DNA from: Thiorhodovibrio winogradskyi
Lineage (GTDB): Bacteria > Pseudomonadota > Gammaproteobacteria > Chromatiales > Chromatiaceae
Assembly (NCBI RefSeq): GCF_036208045.1
Contig: NZ_CP121472.1
Location: forward strand, 1,003,531 to 1,067,530
Direction of reading: 5' to 3'
Length of the DNA stretch: 64,000 nt
Both the position numbers and the translations under genes were made by a program. Shown here in pieces: positions 39,139 through 47,246 of the stretch (position 1 is the stretch's first letter; the number at the start of each line of letters is the position of its first letter). The notes under the pieces were generated by a model. It had not been told where the DNA came from. It worked only from the letters and a program-made list of their open reading frames with translations, and ran no database searches.

Positions 39139-40704
39139 TCAGAACTGCTTGACGCGAATATTGAGCGTTTGGATGCGATAGGCAATCTGGCGCGGGGTCA
39201 TGCCGAGCAGGCGCGCGGCCTTGGCCTGCACCCAGCCGGCTTGCTCGAGCGCCGCGATGACGCGCTCGCGCTCGTCGAGGTCCGGGTCTTGCAGGTCGAC
39301 GGCATTGGGTGGGGCGGGGAGATCCATGCCGGGCTCCACGCGCGGGCCGGTGAGGTCGATGACGTCGCTGTCGATCACGCCGGTCTCGCTCATCACCGCC
39401 GCGCGTTCCATGCAGTTTTCCAGTTCGCGCACATTGCCGGGCCAGTCGTGACGCATCAGGGCACGCACGGCGGAGTCGGTGATTGTCAGCTCCCGGCCCT
39501 GGGTCTTGGCGATTTTGGCAACCAGAAAGCGCGCCAGATCCGGAATGTCCTCGATGCGCTCGCTCAGCGCTGGCATGTAGATGGGCATGACGTTCAGGCG
39601 ATAATAGAGATCCTCGCGGAACTGGCCCTCGCGGACCTCTTGCTCCAGATTGCGATTGGTCGCGGCGATCACCCGCACATCGACTTTTAATGTGCGATTG
39701 CCGCCGACTCGCTCGAATTCGCCTTCCTGCAGTACGCGCAGCAACTTGGCCTGGAATACGGCGCTAATTTCGCCGATTTCATCCAGAAAGAGCGTCCCGC
39801 CGTCGGCTTGCTCGAAGCGGCCCTTGCGCAGGCCGCTCGCGCCGGTGAAGGCGCCTTTTTCATGCCCGAACAACTCGGATTCCAGCAGGCTATCCGGCAG
39901 CGCGGCGCAGTTGAGTTTGATGAAGGTGCCACGCGCACGCGGGGAATTGTAATGGATGGCGCTGGCGATCAACTCCTTGCCGGTGCCGGACTCACCGCGA
40001 ATCAGCACCGTGGTGTTCCACTTGGCCACCTGGCGCACTTGGTCAAACACCACCCGCATGCGCTGGGTATGGCCGATGATGTTCTCGAACCCATGGGCAC
40101 CCTTGAGATGGCGACGCAACTTGTCGCGCTCCTCGCGCAGGGCGCTTTGCTCGGCGGCCACGGTGCGCGCCAGCCTGACAGCCTGGCCGATCAGGTTGGC
40201 AACCATCTCCAAAAAAAGCGCCCGTTCCTCAAGCAAAGTGTCACGATCCGGTGGCTGCACGGCCAAAACGCCAATGGCGCCTTCCTCGCCCAGGCGAATG
40301 GGCACGCCGATGAAGGGCAGATCGCGGTGATACAGATTTAAGCGATCAAGAAAGCGCGGTTCGTCGCCGACGCGCGGTAAAATCCAGGGCTCGTCGGCCT
40401 CGAGGATGTGTCCGATCACCCCCTCGCCGGGGCGATAGCGGATGGTCTCGAAGGGTTCGGCAACCTCGTCGTGGATGGCGCTTAGCATCAGCTCGCCGCT
40501 TTCCTCATCCATCAGGCAGACAATGCCGCGCTCCAGCCCGCCGCGTTCGTGCAGCGTCTTGAGCAGCGCGCGCAGGGTCTGGTGAAGGTCGAGCGAGCGA
40601 CTCAGCACCCGGCTGACCTCGAACAGGGTCTCGAGCTGGGACTCGAGCTGCGTCAGGCGCGCGCGCTCGCCCGGCGCGCCAGTGTCAGCATCGGTCTGCT
40701 TCAT
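39139..40704 (-). CDS. nifA: Nif-specific sigma-54 activator NifA
   Basis: About 521 residues. The N-terminal GAF domain (residues 20-185; [31 protein letters not shown]) is followed by the sigma-54 AAA+ domain, with Walker [13 protein letters not shown] (about 240) and the sigma-54 contact loop GAFTGA (about 283), then FLDEIGE (Walker B). A C-terminal Fis-type helix-turn-helix follows ([19 protein letters not shown]). The interdomain Cys motif of oxygen-sensitive NifA is absent, as expected where NifL does the sensing. ATG 40704 was preferred over 40713 because CAAGG lies nine bases upstream of it. It binds TGT-N10-ACA sites; two occur before rnfA. Confidence 0.94.
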   Translation of the reverse strand: MKQTDADTGAPGERARLTQLESQLETLFEVSRVLSRSLDLHQTLRALLKTLHERGGLERGIVCLMDEESGELMLSAIHDEVAEPFETIRYRPGEGVIGHILEADEPWILPRVGDEPRFLDRLNLYHRDLPFIGVPIRLGEEGAIGVLAVQPPDRDTLLEERALFLEMVANLIGQAVRLARTVAAEQSALREERDKLRRHLKGAHGFENIIGHTQRMRVVFDQVRQVAKWNTTVLIRGESGTGKELIASAIHYNSPRARGTFIKLNCAALPDSLLESELFGHEKGAFTGASGLRKGRFEQADGGTLFLDEIGEISAVFQAKLLRVLQEGEFERVGGNRTLKVDVRVIAATNRNLEQEVREGQFREDLYYRLNVMPIYMPALSERIEDIPDLARFLVAKIAKTQGRELTITDSAVRALMRHDWPGNVRELENCMERAAVMSETGVIDSDVIDLTGPRVEPGMDLPAPPNAVDLQDPDLDERERVIAALEQAGWVQAKAARLLGMTPRQIAYRIQTLNIRVKQF

Positions 40705-40764
40705 GCTCTGCATCCTTGAGTGTCCGCCAGAGTTTCTGCCACAGTATTCACCACGATCGCGCTC

Positions 40765-42522
40765 TTACTCCTGTGAAGGGGTGTGACTTAGCACCAGCTT
40801 GACCCGGCAGCCATCGTCGAAGGCGTCGTCGATCTCAATGGTGCCACTATGTTGGTTGACGATTTCCTGCGCCAGCGCCAACCCCATGCCGGCGCGCCCG
40901 CGTCGGCGCCGCCAGCCGACGAAGAAGGGCTCGAACGCCTTGAGTCGGTCGGCGGCGGGCAAACCAGGGCCATTGTCCTGAATGATGACTTCGACCGAGC
41001 CGTCAAGCGCGCGCGTGGCCAGGCGCAGCTCGCGCTGGGCGCGGCGGCTCTCGTGCAAGGCTTGCAGGGCGTTGTCGATCAGGTATTTGAACAAAGAGCG
41101 CAACTGATTGCGATGCCCTGACAGCTCGGGTAGTTGCATCGCCGGCTGCCAGTCGATCACCACCCCGGCGGCCAGCAGGCGGTCGGTTTCGAGCTCCAAG
41201 ACATGGCGCAGGAGTTCGTTGATATTGACCATGACACCGGCTTCGGGCGCCTCGCTCGGCAAGGCCGCGCGCAGGGTGGCCAGCGCCCGCTCGCTGGCGG
41301 TGCTGATCTGGCGCAGATGATCGATGAACAGGCCAAGCTCGCCGTCGCGATCACCGAACATGGTTGTGGCGGCGCGGATGAGATTCAGCGGCTGCTCGAT
41401 CTGATAACTGGCCGCCGCCAAGGCCTCGCGCACCCCTTCGGATAATTGCTGCTCGGCCAGGCGCGCGCGCAGATGCTCGAGATGGGCGCGGTCGATCTCG
41501 CGCCGGCGCGCGGTCACCTCATTGGCCAGCAGCAGCAGCCGATGCTCGCCAGCCTCGGCGGCGCCAAAGTAGCCACGCACGCTGGCGTCGGATTCGTTCA
41601 CCGCCACGCCGGAGCAGGAAAACCAGCGCGGCGCGCTGCTGCCAGGCGCTAGCAGGCTAATTTCAACATCCTTGAAGCCGTCGCCCTTGAGCACCCGCTC
41701 AAGCGGATCGAAGCCGGCCTGTTCAATCAATGCCTGCCGCAGCGCCCTGGCCGGTTCCTCGCCACGCAGATCGCCAAGGAGTTTTTTGTACTCCATGTTA
41801 TCGAGCATGATCCGCCCCTCGGCATCGAGCAGGACCACTAGCACCGGGGCGGCATTGAGCACCGCCTCGCTGCGAATCTTTTGCGCGCGCAGATCGGCCT
41901 CCAGGCGATGCTCGCGCGTCACATCGCGGTGCATGCCGAGGAAAAAGCGAATGCGCCCGCCAGCATCGAGCACCGGGGAGATGATCAGCTCGGCCAGATA
42001 GTCGCCGCCATCGCGGGTGCGATTGACCAAAATACCCGTCCAGGTATTCTTGCTCTGGATGGTGCGCCACAGTTGCTGGTAGATGCTGCTAGGCGTGGCG
42101 TTGTTGGACAGGATCGACTGGTTGCGCCCGATGACTTGGTCACGATCATAGCCAGTGAGTTGCTCAAAGGCGGCATTGACATAAAGAATATCCGCCTTGT
42201 CGTCCGTGATGGAAATGGCCACGGGCGCCTGCTCGACGGTCTCGAAATACACCCGTGGCGGCAGGGGCGCGTCCGGATCACCCGCCATGAGCGTGAGCAC
42301 GCGCAGCACCTCGGGCGGGGTGTCGGCTGGGGGCGCGGCGAGAAATCGCGCCAAGGCGTTCATAGCCTCGGTTTCTTCCGCGCTTGGCGGCCTGGTGCTT
42401 GCGCCAGCCCCCGTTCTGGAACCCGTATTGGCGCCTGGCGCGGCATCGGGCCCGACGGTCAGTCTGACATCGGCTCCGGTCCCGGGTCGGGCCTCTGCTT
42501 GGGCGAATCTTGATCCAGCCAC
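40765..42522 (-). CDS. nifL: Nitrogen-fixation redox sensor NifL
   Basis: 585 residues. A Gly/Ala/Pro-rich N-terminal tail of about 85 residues precedes PAS1 (VEQAPVAISITDDKADILYVNAAFEQLTGYD, the FAD-type PAS) and a second PAS-like domain. A kinase-like domain follows, but the H-box reads SYQIEQPLN without a phosphorylatable His, while the ATP lid DNGPGLP is kept. This fits NifL, which inhibits NifA by binding rather than by phosphotransfer, when oxygen, fixed nitrogen or ADP is high. The GTG at 42522 is chosen because GGAGGA lies eight bases before it; ATG 42363 would give a protein closer to the usual 520 residues. nifA starts about 60 bp downstream. Confidence 0.92.
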   Translation of the reverse strand: MAGSRFAQAEARPGTGADVRLTVGPDAAPGANTGSRTGAGASTRPPSAEETEAMNALARFLAAPPADTPPEVLRVLTLMAGDPDAPLPPRVYFETVEQAPVAISITDDKADILYVNAAFEQLTGYDRDQVIGRNQSILSNNATPSSIYQQLWRTIQSKNTWTGILVNRTRDGGDYLAELIISPVLDAGGRIRFFLGMHRDVTREHRLEADLRAQKIRSEAVLNAAPVLVVLLDAEGRIMLDNMEYKKLLGDLRGEEPARALRQALIEQAGFDPLERVLKGDGFKDVEISLLAPGSSAPRWFSCSGVAVNESDASVRGYFGAAEAGEHRLLLLANEVTARRREIDRAHLEHLRARLAEQQLSEGVREALAAASYQIEQPLNLIRAATTMFGDRDGELGLFIDHLRQISTASERALATLRAALPSEAPEAGVMVNINELLRHVLELETDRLLAAGVVIDWQPAMQLPELSGHRNQLRSLFKYLIDNALQALHESRRAQRELRLATRALDGSVEVIIQDNGPGLPAADRLKAFEPFFVGWRRRRGRAGMGLALAQEIVNQHSGTIEIDDAFDDGCRVKLVLSHTPSQE

Positions 42523-42715
42523 GAGTAATTTCCTCCAGCATCTGTGCGCCTTGGCTGAGGCCAGTTGACCGGCGCCCCGTGACTAACCAAGTCGACCGAC
42601 CGCTGTGTGACCCAGTGGGGAGCAAGCCGGCGCGCCGCGGCCAGCCTGCCTCTTTAGATGGCGACAGCATAAAGCAGAATTCGCGCCAGCGTCGATGTGC
42701 ATCCTTCGCGAGCTG

Positions 42716-42748
42716 AAGAAGCGGCTGCCAGCCGCTTCGTAACGCGCC
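42716..42748 (-). repeat. Dispersed hairpin repeat, copy 3 (core only)
   Basis: Read on the minus strand it is GGCGCGTTACGAAGCGGCTG followed by GCAGCCGCTTCTT, aligning with the 33-bp core of copies 1 and 2. The hairpin stem GAAGCGGCT/AGCCGCTTC is 9 bp. The AT-rich tail of the other copies is missing. Confidence 0.7.
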
Positions 42749-42758
42749 AGAACAAGAA

Positions 42759-42780
42759 GAACCAGAACCAGAACCAGAAC
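42759..42780 (+). repeat. Tandem hexamer GAACCA in the nifL-rnfA spacer
   Basis: GAACCA occurs three times followed by GAAC, directly after a dispersed repeat copy and about 48 bp before the first NifA site. Confidence 0.8.
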
Positions 42781-42827
42781 TCGTTTAGGGCCCCGCGGCC
42801 TGGGAAGGCTTGAGGAAACGAACGCCT

Positions 42828-42843
42828 TGTCGGGAAGGCGACA
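42828..42843 (+). promoter_or_regulatory. NifA upstream activator site 1 (TGT-N10-ACA)
   Basis: TGT at 42828-42830, ten bases (CGGGAAGGCG), then ACA at 42841-42843: a perfect match to the NifA binding consensus. Its centre lies about 130 bp before the predicted transcription start of rnfA. Confidence 0.85.
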
Positions 42844-42869
42844 AAGACAGCCCAGTCCTCCAGGCAACC

Positions 42870-42885
42870 TGTGGCATCCGCGACA
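42870..42885 (+). promoter_or_regulatory. NifA upstream activator site 2 (TGT-N10-ACA)
   Basis: TGT at 42870-42872, ten bases (GGCATCCGCG), then ACA at 42883-42885. Its centre is exactly 42 bp from site 1, four helical turns, so both sites face the same side of the DNA. It lies about 88 bp before the predicted start, the usual place for NifA sites. Confidence 0.85.
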
Positions 42886-42939
42886 AGCGCGCGCGTCGCA
42901 AACGCCGGCCAGCCGCTCGCGACAGGCGCCGGCGGCGAT

Positions 42940-42955
42940 TGGCACCGGCCTTGCT
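42940..42955 (+). promoter_or_regulatory. Sigma-54 (-24/-12) promoter of the rnf operon
   Basis: TGGCAC (42940-42945), five bases, TTGCT (42951-42955): GG at -24 and GC at -12 with the required spacing. It lies 67 bases before the rnfA ATG and downstream of two NifA sites. Transcription should begin near 42965. Confidence 0.9.
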
Positions 42956-43022
42956 TGCTCAGGCAGACCCGCTGCTTCGGCACGCCCGACAGAACACCAC
43001 CGCTGCCTTGGTCCTGATTGCC

Positions 43023-43598
43023 ATGTCCGATGCTCTACTCTTGATTCTCGGCACCGCGCTGGTCAATAACGTGGTCCTGGTCAAATTCCTGGGCTTGTGC
43101 CCCTTCATGGGCGTATCCAACAAGCTCGACAGTGCCCTGGGGATGGGACTGGCCACCACCTTTGTGCTCACTCTGGCCGGCGCCGCGAGCTGGCTGCTGG
43201 AACATTGGCTGCTGCAGCCGCTGAATCTGGAATTCCTGCGCATCCTGACCTTCATCCTGGCCATCGCCGCCGTGGTGCAGTTTACCGAAATGGCGGTGCG
43301 CAAAATGTCCCCGACGCTCTACCAGGTGCTGGGTATTTTTCTACCCCTGATCACCACCAACTGCGCGGTGCTCGGCGTGGCCCTGCTCAATGTCCAGGAA
43401 GCGCATGCTTTCGCTGAAAGCCTGCTCTACGGCTTCGGCTCGGCGCTCGGCTTCACCCTGGTCATGGTGCTCTTCGCCGGGCTGCGCGAGCGCCTCGCCC
43501 TGGCCCAGGTGCCGGATGCCTTCGCCGGCACCCCCATCGCCTTCGTGGTCGCGGGGCTGCTCTCTCTCGCCTTCATGGGCTTCGCCGGCTTAGCGTGA
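43023..43598 (+). CDS. rnfA: Rnf electron-transport complex subunit RnfA
   Basis: 191 residues, the normal size. Six transmembrane helices are expected; [34 protein letters not shown] carries the conserved Cys for the membrane iron-sulfur centre, and [15 protein letters not shown] carries the second. With RnfB-G it couples ferredoxin/NADH electron transfer to an ion gradient; in diazotrophs it is thought to run in the direction that reduces ferredoxin or flavodoxin for nitrogenase. ATG 43023 ([13 protein letters not shown]) is chosen because the longer frame covers the sigma-54 promoter. First gene of rnfABCDGE(H). Confidence 0.95.
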   Translation: MSDALLLILGTALVNNVVLVKFLGLCPFMGVSNKLDSALGMGLATTFVLTLAGAASWLLEHWLLQPLNLEFLRILTFILAIAAVVQFTEMAVRKMSPTLYQVLGIFLPLITTNCAVLGVALLNVQEAHAFAESLLYGFGSALGFTLVMVLFAGLRERLALAQVPDAFAGTPIAFVVAGLLSLAFMGFAGLA

Positions 43599-43611
43599 AC
43601 CGCCAACAACC

Positions 43612-43639
43612 AGCCACTAGCCACTAGCCACTAGCCACT
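43612..43639 (+). repeat. Tandem heptamer AGCCACT immediately before rnfB
   Basis: AGCCACT occurs four times without a break in 43612-43639, then three bases (AGA) and the rnfB ATG at 43643. The array fills the usual Shine-Dalgarno position, and no other ribosome site is present. Confidence 0.9.
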
Positions 43640-43642
43640 AGA

Positions 43643-44245
43643 ATGATCAGCGCCATCCTCAGTCTTACCGCGCTTGGCCTAGCCCTGGGCACCCTGCTTG
43701 GCATTGCCGACCGCTTTCTGCGCGTGCGGGGCAATCCACTGGAGGCCGAGGTTGAAGCCCTGCTGCCGGGCTCCCAGTGCGGGCAGTGCGGTTATCCTGG
43801 TTGCACACCGGCCGCGGCCGCCATTGCCAGCGGCGAGGCAGCCGTGACCTGCTGCCCACCGGGCGGGCGCGCACTGGCCGAGGCGCTGGCCGAGAAGCTT
43901 GGCGTCTCGCTTGATGCATCGGCCGTGAGCGATGCCGAGCCCAGGGTCGCCTTCATTCATGAGCGGTCCTGCATCGGCTGCACCAAGTGCATGAAACGCT
44001 GCCCGACCGACGCCATCATGGGCGCCAAGGACATGATTCATGCCGTCTTCGCCGATGCCTGCACTGGCTGCGGGCTGTGCTTTGACGACTGCCCGACCGA
44101 GTGCATCGAAATGCGTCCTGTCGGCCACACACCTCAGAGCTGGTATTGGCCCTTGCCGGACCTTGGGCCGGGGGCTGGAACGAGCGCGGGCACGACACCG
44201 AGTCCAACCTCGACCGCGCTCATCATGCCGGAGGTCGCCGCCTAA
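43643..44245 (+). CDS. rnfB: Rnf complex iron-sulfur subunit RnfB
   Basis: 200 residues. An N-terminal membrane anchor (ISAILSLTALGLALGTLLGIA) is followed by the 4Fe-4S motif GSQCGQCGYPGCTPAAAAI with the fourth Cys in TCCPPGG. Two bacterial ferredoxin clusters follow: CIGCTKCMKRCPTDAI and CTGCGLCFDDCPTECI. It carries electrons between RnfC and the membrane subunits or external ferredoxin. The start is directly after a heptamer array with no ribosome site. Its stop overlaps the rnfC start (TAATG), so rnfC is translationally coupled. Confidence 0.95.
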   Translation: MISAILSLTALGLALGTLLGIADRFLRVRGNPLEAEVEALLPGSQCGQCGYPGCTPAAAAIASGEAAVTCCPPGGRALAEALAEKLGVSLDASAVSDAEPRVAFIHERSCIGCTKCMKRCPTDAIMGAKDMIHAVFADACTGCGLCFDDCPTECIEMRPVGHTPQSWYWPLPDLGPGAGTSAGTTPSPTSTALIMPEVAA

Positions 44246-45747
44246 TGCGTCTATTCCGTATTCGTGGCGGCGTCCATCCCGATGACCGCAAGCAGCTGTC
44301 GGCCGAACGCCCCATCGAGCCTCTGCCCTTGCCGTCGCTGCTGCACATCCCCTTGCAACAGCATATCGGTGCCGCGGCCAACCCCGTGGTCGAGCGCCGT
44401 CAGCGAGTCGCCAAGGGCGAGTTGATCGCGCGCGCCCAGGGGCCGGTCTCCGCGCCCATTCATGCACCCACCTCGGGACGCATCGCCGGCATTGGGCTGT
44501 ATCCGGCCAATCATCCCTCGGGTTTGTCGGTGCGCACCATTTCCTTGCAACCCGATGGCGAGGACCGCTGGGCCGATGGCATCGAGGGCGCGGGGGACCC
44601 CTTCGCGCTCGAGCCAGCGGAGATTGCCAAGCGTGTGGCCGCCGCCGGCGTGGTCGGCCTGGGCGGCGCGACCTTTCCGGCGGCGGTGAAACTCAATCTA
44701 CGCAATCGCTATGAATTAAATACCCTGGTCATCAATGGCGCCGAGTGCGAGCCCTATCTGACCTGCGATGATCGGCTGATGCGCGAGCAGGCCGCCGCCG
44801 TACTCGATGGCGCGCGCATCATGGCCCATGTACTGGGGGTGACACGGATCATTGTCGCCATTGAGAACAACAAACCCCAAGCCCAGCAGGCGATGCTGCA
44901 AGCGGCCGCCGAAAGGGCTGGGGCTGTGCCTGGGCCTGCCGGCGCCGGACATGACGGCGGACAGCATGGCGGGCAGGCCAGCATTGAGGTCATCGGCTTG
45001 CCCATGCACTACCCCATGGGCTCGGAGAAGCATCTGGTGCAGACCCTGACCGGGCAGGAGACCCCGGCACGCGGGCTGACAGCGGACATTGGCGTGGTGG
45101 TGCATAACCCGGCCACGGCCTTTGCCGTGCACCAGGCGCTGCGCGAGGGGCGCCCGCTGATTGATCGCGTCGTCACCATCAGCGGCGGCGCCATCAAGAA
45201 CCCGCGCAACCTGCGCGTGCCCATTGGCACCCGTATCGAGACGCTGCTCGAGGCCAGCGGCGGCTTTGTCGAGCATCCGGCGCGACTGTTGAGCGGCGGT
45301 CCCATGATGGGGCAGGTCATCCCCAGCCAACGCGCACCTGTCATCAAGGGCACCAATGGCATCCTGGCACTGACCGAGGTCGAGACCCGGGTGCGCGAGC
45401 CCTCCGCCTGCATTCGCTGCGGCCAATGCGTCATGGCCTGCCCCTGCGGACTGGTGCCGCTGGAAATGGCCGCCCTGGTGCGCGCCGGGCAACCCAAACG
45501 CGCGCTGGATGCGGGTCTGCTCGACTGCATCGGCTGCGGTTGCTGCGCTTACGTCTGCCCGGCCCATCTGCCCCTGGTGCAGTACTTTGTTCACGCCAAG
45601 GGCGCCATGGCCGAACGCGACCGCGTCAAGCAAAAACAGATGGAAACCAAGCGCCTCGCCGAGCAGCGTAGAGCACGCATGGAGGCCATCAAGGCCGCCA
45701 AGCGCGCGGCCATGGCGGAGAGGAAGAAAGTGGCGAGTGGCCAGTAA
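44245..45747 (+). CDS. rnfC: Rnf complex NADH/flavin subunit RnfC
   Basis: 500 residues. It begins MRLFRIRGGVHPDDRKQL (RnfC start), with the Gly-rich nucleotide/FMN region GVVGLGGATFPAAVKL and NGAECEPYLTCDDRLM. Two 4Fe-4S motifs lie near the end, CIRCGQCVMACP and CIGCGCCAYVCP, followed by a Lys/Arg/Glu-rich tail. A short Gly/Ala/His insertion (about residues 235-250, PAGAGHDGGQHGG) is not typical. It is the NADH-reacting, peripheral subunit. Unlike most rnf operons, 326 bp of repeat-rich DNA separate it from rnfD. Confidence 0.95.
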   Translation: MRLFRIRGGVHPDDRKQLSAERPIEPLPLPSLLHIPLQQHIGAAANPVVERRQRVAKGELIARAQGPVSAPIHAPTSGRIAGIGLYPANHPSGLSVRTISLQPDGEDRWADGIEGAGDPFALEPAEIAKRVAAAGVVGLGGATFPAAVKLNLRNRYELNTLVINGAECEPYLTCDDRLMREQAAAVLDGARIMAHVLGVTRIIVAIENNKPQAQQAMLQAAAERAGAVPGPAGAGHDGGQHGGQASIEVIGLPMHYPMGSEKHLVQTLTGQETPARGLTADIGVVVHNPATAFAVHQALREGRPLIDRVVTISGGAIKNPRNLRVPIGTRIETLLEASGGFVEHPARLLSGGPMMGQVIPSQRAPVIKGTNGILALTEVETRVREPSACIRCGQCVMACPCGLVPLEMAALVRAGQPKRALDAGLLDCIGCGCCAYVCPAHLPLVQYFVHAKGAMAERDRVKQKQMETKRLAEQRRARMEAIKAAKRAAMAERKKVASGQ

Positions 45748-45980
45748 TGAGTGGAAATGCGTTTGCGAAGCGAGGAAGAAGAAATCTCGCGCAAAGACGC
45801 AAAGACGCAAAGGCGCGGAGAAGAAGAGGAACAGAGGAGAAACCTGCTGGGAAATCGACCAGTCCTTTCTCTTCCCTTTGCGTCTCCGCGCCTCTGCGCG
45901 AGCCTTTTCTTGTTGCGTCGGAATAGAGGGCGACATCATGCTGAGGCCGCATTTGTATTAACCACCTAATAGCCACAAGC
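45748..45980. repeat. Imperfect inverted repeat with CGCAAAG units between rnfC and rnfD
   Basis: The left arm (45786-45821) contains CTCGCGCAAAGACGCAAAG and a further CGCAAAGGCGCGGAG. The right arm (45876-45902, CTTTGCGTCTCCGCGCCTCTGCGCGAG) is its imperfect reverse complement, so the RNA could form a long hairpin. No gene is supported in this stretch; a frame on the minus strand is only the shadow of rnfC. It looks like an inserted repeat element inside the rnf operon and might weaken or attenuate expression of the distal genes. Confidence 0.65.
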
Positions 45981-46070
45981 ACCTAACACCTAACACCTAA
46001 CACCTAACACCTAACACCTAACACCTAACACCTAACACCTAACACCTAACACCTAACACCTAACACCTAA
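45981..46070 (+). repeat. Tandem heptamer ACCTAAC (12 full copies) immediately before rnfD
   Basis: ACCTAAC is repeated 12 times exactly (45981-46064), then a partial unit ACCTAA, three A residues and the rnfD ATG at 46074. The units show no mismatch. No ribosome site is present between the array and the start. Copy number could change by slippage, altering the leader but not the frame. Confidence 0.97.
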
Positions 46071-46073
46071 AAA

Positions 46074-47246
46074 ATGCCAACAGCCTTTGCCGCCAATCCC
46101 CACACTCACGCGCCGAACAGTGTCGCGCGGACCATGCGTCTGGTGATGCTGGCGCTGGTGCCGGCGACGCTCTTTGGGCTCTATCAGTTCGGCTGGCCGG
46201 CGATCTTTTTGTTTGGCATCACTGTGCTGGGCGCGCTGCTGTGGGAGGCGCTGGGGCTGAAGCTGGCGGGCAAACCCGCGCGCCCGGGATTGCTTGATGG
46301 CTCGGCACTGTTGACCGGCTGGCTGCTGGCCATGACTCTGCCGCCCTGGGCCCCCTGGTGGGTGGGGCTGCTCGGGGCATTTTTGGCCATCATTGTCGGT
46401 AAGCAGATTTTTGGCGGCTTGGGGCAGAATCTCTTTAATCCGGCCATGGTCGCGCGCATTGCCCTACTGATTGCGCTGCCGCTGGAAATGACGACCTTTG
46501 TCGCGCCGGCCCCCCTGTTCTCGTCTGGCGCGCCTGGGTTTCTCGATGGGCTCATGATCTCGCTGGGCCAGGGCGCTGGAACTGGGCCCGAAGCCGGTCT
46601 TGTCAGCCCAGGTGTCAGTCCAGATGGCGGCGGGCTCGGGGCCTACGACGCGCTAAGCGGCGCCTCGGTGCTCGATTCGGTGCGCACCGCCTTGGGCCAG
46701 GGGCAAGGGCTCGACGCCATTCTGCCCGGCGTCTTCGACCCCCTCGCCGCCTTCTGGGGCGGGGTGGCCGGCAGTCTGGGCGAGACCTCGGCGCTGTTGC
46801 TGTTGCTCGGCGGGCTGTTCTTGCTCCAGCAGCGGGTGATCCGTTGGGAGATTCCCCTGGCGGTGCTGATCAGCCTGGGACTGCTGGCGGGGCTGATGCA
46901 TCTGCTCGACGCCGGGCGTTATCCCGGACCGCTGTTTCACTGGCTTCAGGGCGCTACCCTGCTGTGCGCTTTTTTCATCGCCACGGATCCGGTCACCTCA
47001 CCGGTGTCGCGCGCCGGGCAGTTGCTGTTCGGCGCCGGCTGCGGGGTGCTCATCTATGTGATTCGCACCTGGGGCGGTTACCCCGAGGGCGTGGGCTTCG
47101 CGGTGCTCTTGATGAATGCCTGCACCCCGCTGATTGATCATTATCTAAAACCGCGCATCCATGGCCGTGACCGTCGCGGACAGCCGCTCAAGGTGCCCGA
47201 ACGCGCGGCCGCCGCGCCGGCGGCCAACCCGGGAGGCCGGTCATGA
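46074..47246 (+). CDS. rnfD: Rnf complex membrane subunit RnfD
   Basis: 390 residues with about nine transmembrane helices (LVMLALVPATLFGLYQFGW, LLTGWLLAMTLPPWAPWW, IVGKQIFGGLGQNLFNPAMVARI). The segment that should bear covalent FMN reads YDALSGASVLD, with Ser198 where the RnfD/NqrB motif (SGAT) has Thr. This may be a functional Ser variant or loss of the flavin; it cannot be decided by eye. Residues 170-195 (Gly/Pro-rich, GTGPEAGLVSPG) form an extra loop before this site. The start follows a heptamer array directly. It overlaps rnfG by four bases. Confidence 0.93.
   Translation: MPTAFAANPHTHAPNSVARTMRLVMLALVPATLFGLYQFGWPAIFLFGITVLGALLWEALGLKLAGKPARPGLLDGSALLTGWLLAMTLPPWAPWWVGLLGAFLAIIVGKQIFGGLGQNLFNPAMVARIALLIALPLEMTTFVAPAPLFSSGAPGFLDGLMISLGQGAGTGPEAGLVSPGVSPDGGGLGAYDALSGASVLDSVRTALGQGQGLDAILPGVFDPLAAFWGGVAGSLGETSALLLLLGGLFLLQQRVIRWEIPLAVLISLGLLAGLMHLLDAGRYPGPLFHWLQGATLLCAFFIATDPVTSPVSRAGQLLFGAGCGVLIYVIRTWGGYPEGVGFAVLLMNACTPLIDHYLKPRIHGRDRRGQPLKVPERAAAAPAANPGGRS

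Larger units (their letters stand above)
42523..43022. other. Divergent nifL/rnfA regulatory region
   Basis: 500 bp between nifL (minus) and rnfA (plus). On the rnfA side it holds two NifA activator sites, a sigma-54 promoter and a GAACCA hexamer array, and it carries one dispersed repeat copy. For nifL no -24/-12 element or clear sigma-70 promoter was found. The rnfA frame is open upstream to 42810, but that extension runs through the promoter and is therefore not coding. Confidence 0.75.

Noticed and set aside
42810-43022. N-terminal extension of rnfA
   Set aside because: The 71 extra codons run through two NifA sites and the sigma-54 promoter and are absent from the RnfA family.
44716-45939. 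407-codon minus-strand open frame
   Set aside because: Antisense to rnfC over most of its length, His/Gln-rich without recognisable motifs; a shadow of rnfC.
45981-46070. Possible CRISPR array
   Set aside because: Seven-base units without spacers; this is a simple tandem repeat.
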